NCBI GenBank assembly: GCA_902492825.1
Contig: CABUMZ010000082.1
Span: 1 to 8,704 of the forward strand
Direction: 5' to 3'
Source of the DNA: an uncultured Collinsella sp.
Lineage (GTDB): Bacteria; Actinomycetota; Coriobacteriia; Coriobacteriales; Coriobacteriaceae
Length of the DNA: 8,704 nucleotides
Positions 1 through 5,514 of the stretch are shown in pieces; the first letter of the stretch is position 1, and every line of letters begins with the position of its first letter. Under the pieces are notes generated by a model. It worked only from the letters and a program-made list of their open reading frames with translations, was not told the DNA's origin and ran no database searches. A program made the translations under genes and the position numbers.

Positions 1-11
1 AAGATCGGTCA

Positions 12-917
12 TCATAGGGCAAGCGCCGCCACGTTATTGTTGAAGTTACCGAGTGCGACGTCATCATCGCCGTAATGGCCGACCCATTGACATAGGTTGG
101 TGTAACAGCCCCACAGATTGGCATACTGCTGGTACCATTTTGACCGGGGCGAGAATGTCTGACGACCGAACTCGGCTCGGATGACAAACATCTCCCCGAC
201 CAGGCTGTCGCACGGCCTGGGATCTCCCGTAGAGTTATAGGTCGAAACCACGTCATTGGCACGAGAAACATAGCCGTCGAGCATGTTGTACTTGGTCACA
301 AGCCAACTGTGAATGCTCTCTTCCTCAGCAGCGGAAAGGCCGCCGGAGTTTGTATCGTTGTCAGTGTTGCCGCCCGTCGAGCCGCCGTTTCCAGACCCTC
401 CGGCAGAGGAACCCGACCCAGAGCCGCCGCCCGAACTCGACGAATCCGAGCCGGAGCCAGAAGTATCCGAGCTACCGGGCTTTCCGGACTGCTGGGCGTC
501 CTGCTCCTTCTGCCGCTCGACCTTATTCACCGTTGCCGCCACGCTATTGTTGGACAATCGATCGATGATCTTGGTGTTGGTGAGCACGATGGTTTTGCCA
601 TTGGCAAGCGTGACTTCGTTGTCCGGGGCCTCGGCGCCGTCCGCGTCGTCGGCGCCAAACACAATATGCGCGACCACACTTGCCCAAGCATATCCAGTCG
701 TGGTGCCCAGATCACTTTTGACCTCATGCCCCACGCGCGGTTCGCGTGCGGCATGTGCCTGCATCATGGACGGCACGGTCATGCCATAGGCAGAAACGCC
801 AGCTATGACCAGCACCAGCGAGCAAGACAGCAGTGCGTACGCCCGCGGCGCCAAGCCCAGTCGGCGTCGCATGCGCACCGCGGCGCCGCGCTTTGTCTGA
901 GTGCCACCGGGCCGCAT
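12..917 (-). CDS. Secreted or membrane-anchored protein of unknown function with Ser/Gly linker
   Basis: A 301-residue protein of no family I recognise. Residues 1-25 are rich in Arg/Lys. Residues 27-45 form one hydrophobic segment, followed by a possible signal-peptidase site after AHA (residues 54-56), so the rest should lie outside the membrane whether it is cleaved or anchored. Residues 60-140 are mixed and look foldable; 144-193 are an almost pure Ser/Gly/Asp/Asn linker; 196-301 are a compact, aromatic-rich domain with three cysteines (C236, C271, C276). The layout (anchor, domain, flexible linker, terminal domain) suggests an envelope or surface protein. The start at 917 is chosen because a GGAGGAGA Shine-Dalgarno lies 4 nt upstream of that ATG. 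The frame stays open to 1010, with an in-frame ATG at 974. The gene is separated from recR by its own regulatory region. Function is unknown. Confidence 0.85.
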   Translation of the reverse strand: MRPGGTQTKRGAAVRMRRRLGLAPRAYALLSCSLVLVIAGVSAYGMTVPSMMQAHAAREPRVGHEVKSDLGTTTGYAWASVVAHIVFGADDADGAEAPDNEVTLANGKTIVLTNTKIIDRLSNNSVAATVNKVERQKEQDAQQSGKPGSSDTSGSGSDSSSSGGGSGSGSSAGGSGNGGSTGGNTDNDTNSGGLSAAEEESIHSWLVTKYNMLDGYVSRANDVVSTYNSTGDPRPCDSLVGEMFVIRAEFGRQTFSPRSKWYQQYANLWGCYTNLCQWVGHYGDDDVALGNFNNNVAALAL

Positions 918-921
918 GCGT

Positions 922-929
922 TCTCCTCC
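922..929 (-). promoter_or_regulatory. Strong ribosome binding site deciding the start of the 12-917 gene
   Basis: The minus strand reads GGAGGAGA, then ACGC, then ATG at 917. The GGAGG core is 7 nt from the start. The in-frame ATG at 974 has no such site, which is why 917 is preferred. Confidence 0.8.
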
Positions 930-932
930 AAC

Positions 933-957
933 AAAAACACGCCGCTCGGGAGCGGCG
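933..957 (-). terminator. Terminator-like hairpin in the leader of the 12-917 gene
   Basis: A perfect 8-bp GC stem (CGCCGCTC at 940-947 with GAGCGGCG at 950-957) is followed on the minus strand by GTG and five T (933-937). This is the form of an intrinsic terminator. It lies between the candidate promoter (980-1010) and the ribosome binding site (922-929) of the gene it precedes. It could stop transcripts running on from recR, or act as an attenuator. The two-base geometric loop would open to four bases in RNA. The T-run is short, so the strength is uncertain. Confidence 0.55.
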
Positions 958-979
958 CATTCATTCGAATCCATATTTG

Positions 980-1010
980 AGTGTATCAGCGAACCCAAAA
1001 GGTTGCGCAA
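980..1010 (-). promoter_or_regulatory. Candidate promoter of the 12-917 gene
   Basis: On the minus strand there is an extended -10 (TGA then TACACT, hexamer at 980-985). A poor -35 candidate, TTGCGC (1005-1010), sits at a long 19-bp spacing. Initiation would fall near 972-974, which coincides with an in-frame ATG at 974. The -35 region is covered by the GTTGCGCAAC palindrome at 1002-1011. Confidence 0.45.
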
Positions 1011-1011
1011 C
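1002..1011. promoter_or_regulatory. GTTGCGCAAC palindrome, possible operator
   Basis: A perfect 10-bp palindrome covering the -35 region of the candidate promoter of the 12-917 gene. A near-identical core, GTTGCACAAC, occurs at 1075-1084. A repressor dimer here would block polymerase. No regulator gene is visible in the window. Confidence 0.4.
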
Positions 1012-1071
1012 GAATGGGCAAATTAAGGATGTGAGCGGAAGCATCCATGCGATAAGCGGATACAAAGCATC

Positions 1072-1087
1072 TTTGTTGCACAACAAA
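1072..1087. repeat. Inverted repeat TTTGTTG-CA-CAACAAA, possible second operator
   Basis: Perfect 7-bp arms around CA. The core at 1075-1084 differs by one base from the palindrome at 1002-1011, and the centres are 73 bp apart, close to seven helical turns. It has no T-tract on either side, so it does not look like a terminator. Confidence 0.4.
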
Positions 1088-1095
1088 CTTACAGT

Positions 1096-1125
1096 CGCAC
1101 GGGGAAATTATGACTACCCCGTGCG
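1096..1125 (-). terminator. Hairpin downstream of recR, possible weak terminator
   Basis: A perfect 9-bp stem (CGCACGGGG at 1096-1104 with CCCCGTGCG at 1117-1125) and a 12-nt loop, beginning 37 nt after the recR stop. The minus strand continues with an irregular T-rich stretch ending in GTTTGTTG rather than a clean T-run. It may therefore be a weak or factor-assisted terminator, or a 3-prime-end stabiliser of the ybaB-recR mRNA. Confidence 0.5.
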
Positions 1126-1162
1126 TCGCGAGGAAAACATACGGCAGGAGCAGGCTCGCCAC

Positions 1163-1759
1163 CTAAATCGTGCGACGGGCCTCGATAGCGCGCCCAAGCG
1201 TAAGCTCGTCGGCATACTCCAGGTCGCCGCCCACGGGCAGACCGCTCGCCAGACGCGATACCTCAACGCCCAGCGGCTTGATAGTGCGGGCCAGGTAGCT
1301 CGCCGTGGTCTCGCCCTCAATATTGGGGTTGGTGGCGATGATGACCTCATGGATATCCTCGTGGCCCAAACGCGCCAGCAGCTCGCGGATGTGCAACTGC
1401 TCGGGACCAATCTTGTCCATGGGGCTGATCACGCCGCCTAGCACATGGTACAGGCCATGGTAGCTGCCCGTGCGCTCGATTGCCTGGACGTCGCGCGGCT
1501 CGCCCACCACGCAAATGCGAGTGGTATCGCGCATCGGGTCCTGGCAGATGGAGCACTCGTCGGCCGTGGCGTAGTTAAAGCAACGGCTGCAAAAGTGGAC
1601 CTCCTGCTTAACCTCCAGGATGGCCTCGGCCAGGCGGCGGGCCTCCTCGGCATCGGCCTCGAGCAGGTAATAGGCGATGCGCTGGGCCGACTTGGGACCA
1701 ATGCCCGGCAGACGGCCCAGCTCATCGAGCAGTTTTTGCAGACTGTGGTTGGCACTCAT
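1163..1759 (-). CDS. recR: Recombination mediator protein RecR
   Basis: A 198-residue RecR, the usual length for the family. RecR acts in the cytoplasm with RecO and RecF to load RecA onto single-stranded DNA at gaps. The order of parts is canonical: a helix-hairpin-helix (about 15-33, with LPGIGPKSAQRIA), a four-cysteine zinc finger (C57, C60, C69, C72), a Toprim domain (about 81-176, with ATNPNIEGE at 142-150) and the C-terminal segment with GLPVGGDLEYAD (173-184). It follows ybaB by 13 nt on the same strand. The sequence before the ATG (GACACGCATATAT) has no Shine-Dalgarno, so translation probably depends on ribosomes finishing ybaB. No other in-frame ATG lies close by. The dnaX/ybaB/recR grouping is widespread, which supports the assignment. 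Confidence 0.98.
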   Translation of the reverse strand: MSANHSLQKLLDELGRLPGIGPKSAQRIAYYLLEADAEEARRLAEAILEVKQEVHFCSRCFNYATADECSICQDPMRDTTRICVVGEPRDVQAIERTGSYHGLYHVLGGVISPMDKIGPEQLHIRELLARLGHEDIHEVIIATNPNIEGETTASYLARTIKPLGVEVSRLASGLPVGGDLEYADELTLGRAIEARRTI

Positions 1760-1772
1760 ATATATGCGTGTC

Positions 1773-2093
1773 TTAGAACGGCATGCCCGGGATGTTGAGG
1801 CCGCCGGTGATGGCGCCCATCTGCTTGTTGGCGAGCTCGTTGACGCCGCGGACGGCCTCGTTGACGGCAGCCATGATCATGTCCTGCAGCATATCGACGT
1901 CCTCGGGATCGAGGGCATCGGGGTCGATGGTGAGGTTGACGAGCTCCATCTCGCCGTTGACGGTCACCTTGACCATGCCGCCGCCGGCAGAGGCGTCGAC
2001 GGTCTGGAACTTGAGGTTCTCCTGCGCGGCGGCAAGCTGCTCCTGCATCTTGCGGGCCTGCTTCATCATCTGCTGCATGTTCATACCGGCCAT
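1773..2093 (-). CDS. ybaB: YbaB/EbfC family nucleoid-associated protein
   Basis: A 106-residue member of the YbaB/EbfC family, small dimeric DNA-binding proteins linked to nucleoid organisation and, through gene order, to recombination repair. Visible family features are a Met/Gln-rich amphipathic N-terminal helix (about 4-27, with MKQARKMQEQL), a central Gly-rich turn and beta region (about 37-57, with GGGMVKVTVNGEME), the LTIDPDALDPEDVDMLQDM segment (54-72) and a C-terminal helix and tail. The start is supported by AAAGGAG (2099-2105) 5 nt upstream. It is the first gene of a probable ybaB-recR unit, with a candidate promoter at 2169-2177. dnaX, its usual upstream neighbour, is separated from it by a plus-strand gene. 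Confidence 0.97.
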   Translation of the reverse strand: MAGMNMQQMMKQARKMQEQLAAAQENLKFQTVDASAGGGMVKVTVNGEMELVNLTIDPDALDPEDVDMLQDMIMAAVNEAVRGVNELANKQMGAITGGLNIPGMPF

Positions 2094-2106
2094 GATGGCT
2101 CCTTTA

Positions 2107-2120
2107 CGTGCGGCCGCACG
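2107..2120. repeat. 14-bp perfect palindrome next to the ybaB ribosome binding site
   Basis: CGTGCGGCCGCACG is fully self-complementary and lies one base upstream of the AAAGGAG of ybaB. In the ybaB leader it could form a short GC hairpin abutting the ribosome binding site and modulate translation. It may also be chance in GC-rich DNA. Confidence 0.35.
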
Positions 2121-2168
2121 CCGAGCTGCAAGGGCAGCCGGAGCACGGCGGGACTTTCAAACTCAAAA

Positions 2169-2177
2169 ATCGTACCA
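2169..2177 (-). promoter_or_regulatory. Candidate extended -10 promoter for ybaB-recR
   Basis: The minus strand reads TGG then TACGAT, matching the extended -10 form TGN-TANNNT. No good -35 is seen at 16-18 bp. Initiation near 2162 would give a leader of roughly 70 nt that contains the palindrome at 2107-2120. Confidence 0.4.
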
Positions 2178-2255
2178 CGGCGCGAGGCCAGCGAGCGGGG
2201 CGGACACGCTACCTCAGTCGATATACATGTCCTCCAATACAAACCACACGCAAAG

Positions 2256-2290
2256 ATTATGCAAGGTCGAATTATGCAAGGTTGCATAAT
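2256..2290. repeat. Repeat cluster: direct repeat ATTATGCAAGGT plus inverted partner
   Basis: ATTATGCAAGGT occurs at 2256-2267 and again at 2271-2282, a 15-bp period. The second copy pairs with TTGCATAAT (2282-2290) to form perfect 9-bp arms around GG (2271-2290). So one dyad and one extra half-site sit head to tail, a typical operator cluster layout. Each half-site also contains CATAAT or its complement, so promoter activity on either strand is possible. The binding protein is unknown. Confidence 0.6.
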
Positions 2291-2320
2291 ATCGCATACT
2301 CAATCTAGTAGAGCCGAATC

Positions 2321-2357
2321 CGGCATTTCACGTGTGCCACTAAATAGCTAAATGCCG
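2321..2357. repeat. Inverted repeat CGGCATTT / AAATGCCG
   Basis: Perfect 8-bp arms at 2321-2328 and 2350-2357 with a 21-bp interval that contains CACGTG. The right arm ends 35 bp upstream of the TATAAT at 2393-2398, a position where an activator could stand in for the missing -35. It could instead be an RNA hairpin in leftward transcripts. Confidence 0.4.
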
Positions 2358-2392
2358 AACCGCTGCTCGAGGCGGAGCACATGTCGGCAGGG

Positions 2393-2398
2393 TATAAT
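2393..2398 (+). promoter_or_regulatory. Perfect TATAAT -10 for the 2433-2906 gene
   Basis: TATAAT lies 34 bp upstream of the ATG, giving an expected leader of about 28 nt. Neither a recognisable -35 at 16-18 bp nor a TG extension is present, which suggests dependence on an activator or a weak constitutive promoter. Confidence 0.6.
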
Positions 2399-2432
2399 TT
2401 GATTGTCATAGATAGCAATTTGGAGGTGCCCC

Positions 2433-2906
2433 ATGAATGCCCCCGACGCGCTCCAAAACATCCGCTCAAAACACCCCGTTGCATATGTGGTTCTCTATCT
2501 CTTTGTCGGCTGGGCATTGCTGGTTGTCATCACCCATGCTATAGCCTTTGGAGCAGAACTGCTGATAACCAGCTCGGACCAGCCCACCGTCAAATGGGAA
2601 GCGACCGATGAGTGCACCGATGGAACCCGAACCATTTACTACAACAGCCCGTCCCTCTACCAAGAGTTCAAGGTCAAGATAAAGGACTCCAAGATTGTCG
2701 GTGCCGAACCAGGCGCTTTCTTGACAATCGGAGCAACCCTCGACGCCGAGCAAGTCGAGTACACGGACAGCCGCGCGACGTATCGTGTCGACCTCAGCAC
2801 CCTAGGCCGACCGTCACGTACCTGTCTGCTCGAATGCGAGATACGCGGCACCGCGTTGCACATGTCCGAAATACAGATGCGCCCGGGCAAAGAGATCTCT
2901 TCTTGA
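2433..2906 (+). CDS. Small single-pass membrane protein of unknown function
   Basis: A 157-residue protein I do not recognise. A short N-terminal tail (1-15) precedes one long hydrophobic segment (about 16-45). The remaining 110 residues are polar, rich in predicted beta strand, and contain three cysteines (C61, C131, C135). The likely arrangement is an N-terminal anchor with the C-terminal domain outside the cell. The start is well supported: GGAGG at 2422-2426, 6 nt from the ATG, and a TATAAT upstream. Base composition looks less GC-biased than in the neighbouring dnaX, ybaB and recR. It reads against all three and lies exactly between dnaX and ybaB, ending 21 bp from the dnaX stop. This suggests later insertion or a lineage-specific gene. 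No terminator is visible between the two converging stops. Confidence 0.85.
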   Translation: MNAPDALQNIRSKHPVAYVVLYLFVGWALLVVITHAIAFGAELLITSSDQPTVKWEATDECTDGTRTIYYNSPSLYQEFKVKIKDSKIVGAEPGAFLTIGATLDAEQVEYTDSRATYRVDLSTLGRPSRTCLLECEIRGTALHMSEIQMRPGKEISS

Positions 2907-2927
2907 GCAGCATACCCGCCCGCACGG

Positions 2928-5399
2928 TTACTCCACCGGTTTGAAGATGGTGGCCTGGCCGAAGACGTTGCGGATGAGGGCTTTGGCCTCGTCCTCGGTC
3001 TGCGGAATGCTCGGGGCTGCGCCCTGGTGGCCGAAGGGACTGCCGGCGCCGGGGTTGGACTCCCAGGGGGCTGCAGGAGCGTCCTCCTCTTTGGGGGCAG
3101 TTGCAGCGGGCTTGGGCGCGGGCGTCGCACCCGGCACGTCGAACGGAGGCAGATCGTCCCCGCTCGCATCGCCGGCAAAGCCGCCGACCATGGCGTCGTC
3201 GTAGGGCACCTGCTCGGATTCCCACGGCGCGGCAGGCTGAGCCTTGGGAGCGGACGCGCGCTCGGGCGCTCGGGGCGCGGGCTCGGTCGGGAGCTTGCCC
3301 GTGGCAGGAGCGCCGGCGGGGTTATCGGAGCGTAGCCAGGGGGCTTTGCCCAGGTCAGACGACTTGGGCGCGGGCGAGGCGGGCTTGGACACGGGTGTCG
3401 GAGCAGCCGGTTTGGGCGCCGCGGGCTTAGGCGCCGACGAGGTCGATACCGCTACCGGTGCCGCTTGCTGCTGCGTCGCGCTGGCGCTCGAGGATACAGG
3501 GGCCGCCGAGGACACGGGTTGCGGGTCCGCAGATACCGCAGCCCGTGCAGATGGAGAATGCTCCTCATGTTGAGGAGCCGGCGTGCCACCCCCATCCAGG
3601 ACATAGTCGACGGTACGACGACCGAAGACCGCGCAGACCGTCGGCAGGACCACCGACTGCGTATCGGCGCGACCGAGCATCTTAATGGCAAAAGTCGAAC
3701 CCGCGGGGAACGAGACCGTGAGCTTGGAGCCGTCGTCGGCCGTGGCGCGAGCGTTGAGCAAAAGCCCTGCGTAGGAGGCCTGACGAGCCTTGACGCGCTC
3801 GACGACCTCGGCCCATTTGCGCTGGAGCTCGCCGGCGTCCTCGACCGCGGGGGTCTCGGCAGCACCGGCGGCGGCAACCTGGGCGGCATTGTTGGACTGG
3901 GGCTTAGGTGCCGGAGCGGTGGCAGGCGCGGGGGCCGCAACGGGCTGAGGCGTCGGAGCCGGCGCAGGCTGAGGCGCAGGCGCTGCAGGCTTGGAAGCTG
4001 ACACGAACGCAGAACGGGGCGCAGGATGGGCAGTCGGAACAGCAGCACCACGGTCCCAAGGCATACCTCCCTGGCGCGCGGACGTAGCAGCGGGGGCAGC
4101 GGATGCCGCCGGAGCGGCAGCGCGGGCGCCCGAAATGAGCGTCGGCTGTTGGGCAGTAGCGGGCACGGATGCTGCAGGCGCGGCGGCCTGAGCAGCAGCC
4201 ACGCTCGCCGGCACGGCGCCGTTGGCAACCATGGCCTCCAGACGCGCCACGCGCTCGGCCAATGCCTCAATCGTTAAATCAGCCTCGGGACGTGCCAGAC
4301 GCGTGCAGGCAATCTCGAGCACCAGGCGCACGTCGCTCGCGCCCCTCATCTCCAGTGCGGCATCGTCGAGCACTGTCAGCACACGGGCCAGGCGGTCGGC
4401 AGGATGCTCGCCAAAGGCAGCGGCCTCGGCAGCAAGCGCCTCGGCCTGCTCGGCACCGCCCTCAAACAACTCGGCACGGGCACCGGCAACGCAGGCAACA
4501 TACACGTCGCGCACGTGCGCCACCAGGTCGCGCGTCAGTTCCAGCAGATCGTTGCCTTCCTCGACCTGCGCGCGAATAAGCCCATATAGCTCGGCGACAT
4601 CACGATTAGCAATGGCGCGCGCAAACTCGCCCAGAATCTGGTCCGAAACTTCGCCCAAAAGCGAGCGGGCATCGTCCGCATGCACGGTGCCGTTGCCGAA
4701 GACGCTCAGCTGCTCCAGCGTGGAGAGCGCGTCGCGCATGCCGCCCTTGGCATGGCGCGCCACGATAGCCAGCGCCTCGTCGTCGTAATCAAAGCCCTCC
4801 TGCTCGCACACGTATGCCAGGCGATGCTCAATATCCTCGTTGCCGATGCGATGGAAATCGAAACGCTGACAGCGCGAGAGGATGGTCTCCAGAATCTTTT
4901 GCGGATCGGTGGTGCACAGTACAAAGATCACGTGCGCCGGCGGCTCCTCAAGCGTCTTGAGCAGCGCGTTGAACGCTGCCGTCGTGAGCATGTGAACCTC
5001 GTCGATGATATAGATCTTGTACTTGCCGCGCACCGGGGCAAAGTTGACGGAATTGATGATCTCCTCACGCACATTGTCCACGCCCGTGCGGCTTGCGGCA
5101 TCGAGCTCGTAGACATCCGGGTGGCTGCCCTCGGCAATGAGCTCGCACTCCTCGCAAGTACCGTCGGGCATGCAGCCGCTTGCACCTTCGGCGCGCGCCG
5201 CCTCGGCATTGCGGCACAGCAGCGCCTTGGCCAGAATGCGCGCCATGGTGGTCTTGCCCGTGCCGCGCGGTCCGCAGAACAGGTAGGCGTGGGACAAGCG
5301 CCCCTCGGTGATGGCATGCTCGAGCGTCGAGACGATATGCTGCTGGCCCACCACGGAGTCGAAGGTGAGCGGGCGATACTTTCGGTACAACGATTCCAT
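2928..5399 (-). CDS. dnaX: DNA polymerase III clamp-loader subunit tau (DnaX)
   Basis: An 823-residue DnaX, long compared with E. coli (643). It is the ATPase of the sliding-clamp loader and ties the polymerase to the replisome. The AAA+ core shows Walker A GPRGTGKTT (43-51), the zinc cysteines C62, C76, C82 and C85, Walker B IIDEVH (131-136), the CTTD sensor 1 (162-165), the SRC arginine-finger motif (175-177) and GGMRDAL (219-225). Helical domain III runs to about 390. An Ala/Pro linker (about 393-520) is followed by a tau-type domain (about 523-604, starting ELQRKWAEVV), a second long Pro/Ala/Ser linker (605-795), and a conserved-looking tail (801-823, with ALIRNVFG). The start MESLYRKYRP is the family start and has GGGGGAG 5 nt upstream. 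The frame stays open upstream to 5873, but that part is antisense to the next gene. No A-rich slippery site was seen, so a frameshifted gamma form is not indicated. Confidence 0.98.
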   Translation of the reverse strand: MESLYRKYRPLTFDSVVGQQHIVSTLEHAITEGRLSHAYLFCGPRGTGKTTMARILAKALLCRNAEAARAEGASGCMPDGTCEECELIAEGSHPDVYELDAASRTGVDNVREEIINSVNFAPVRGKYKIYIIDEVHMLTTAAFNALLKTLEEPPAHVIFVLCTTDPQKILETILSRCQRFDFHRIGNEDIEHRLAYVCEQEGFDYDDEALAIVARHAKGGMRDALSTLEQLSVFGNGTVHADDARSLLGEVSDQILGEFARAIANRDVAELYGLIRAQVEEGNDLLELTRDLVAHVRDVYVACVAGARAELFEGGAEQAEALAAEAAAFGEHPADRLARVLTVLDDAALEMRGASDVRLVLEIACTRLARPEADLTIEALAERVARLEAMVANGAVPASVAAAQAAAPAASVPATAQQPTLISGARAAAPAASAAPAATSARQGGMPWDRGAAVPTAHPAPRSAFVSASKPAAPAPQPAPAPTPQPVAAPAPATAPAPKPQSNNAAQVAAAGAAETPAVEDAGELQRKWAEVVERVKARQASYAGLLLNARATADDGSKLTVSFPAGSTFAIKMLGRADTQSVVLPTVCAVFGRRTVDYVLDGGGTPAPQHEEHSPSARAAVSADPQPVSSAAPVSSSASATQQQAAPVAVSTSSAPKPAAPKPAAPTPVSKPASPAPKSSDLGKAPWLRSDNPAGAPATGKLPTEPAPRAPERASAPKAQPAAPWESEQVPYDDAMVGGFAGDASGDDLPPFDVPGATPAPKPAATAPKEEDAPAAPWESNPGAGSPFGHQGAAPSIPQTEDEAKALIRNVFGQATIFKPVE

Positions 5400-5467
5400 G
5401 GGTGCTCCCCCGGGTATACTGAGACTTGTTGCCGCGATGGCCATGCGGTCGCACGGCATACTGCATT

Positions 5468-5474
5468 CATAATA
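5468..5474. promoter_or_regulatory. Overlapping -10 elements for dnaX and the 5515-6231 gene
   Basis: In the 115-bp divergent gap the plus strand has CATAAT (5468-5473) and the minus strand has TATTAT (5469-5474), each 5 of 6 to the consensus. Initiation would lie near 5480 rightward and 5462 leftward, giving leaders of roughly 35 and 60 nt. No good -35 is seen either way. The assignment rests on -10 similarity and location only. Confidence 0.4.
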
Positions 5475-5514
5475 ACCCGTACGGCGAGCCCGCCGCGATA
5501 GGAGTCTAAAGAGC

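Larger units (their letters stand above)
2094..2432. other. 339-bp divergent regulatory region between ybaB and the 2433-2906 gene
   Basis: No gene is supported here. The stretch from about 2220 to 2420 is richer in A/T than its surroundings. Reading rightwards it holds the ybaB ribosome binding site, a 14-bp palindrome, a candidate ybaB promoter, a repeat cluster at 2256-2290, an inverted repeat at 2321-2357, and a perfect TATAAT serving the rightward gene. Confidence 0.8.

Noticed and set aside
918..1010. Start of the 12-917 gene at 1010
   Set aside because: No ribosome binding site precedes it and it lies upstream of the candidate promoter -10. The ATG at 917 has a very strong site. The ATG at 974 is kept only as a finding.
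2081..2287. 68-codon minus-strand frame overlapping the ybaB start
   Set aside because: No ribosome binding site, low-complexity start made from the repeat cluster, and overlap with the ybaB coding region and leader.
918..2432. Small SRP RNA (often near dnaX in other Gram-positives) or a tRNA in the gaps
   Set aside because: The conserved GGAAG...GCAGC-type apical loop of SRP RNA and tRNA cloverleaf landmarks were looked for and not seen in 918-1162, 2094-2432 or 5400-5514.
2890..2901. AAGAGATCTCTT palindrome as a bidirectional terminator
   Set aside because: No loop and no T-run; it lies within the last codons of the 2433-2906 gene and is probably incidental.
2928..5399. Programmed frameshift giving a short gamma form of DnaX
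   Set aside because: No A-rich slippery heptamer was found in the coding strand; the longest relevant homopolymers are four bases.
4680..5501. 273-codon plus-strand frame
   Set aside because: Antisense shadow of the dnaX ATPase domain, whose motifs are unmistakable.
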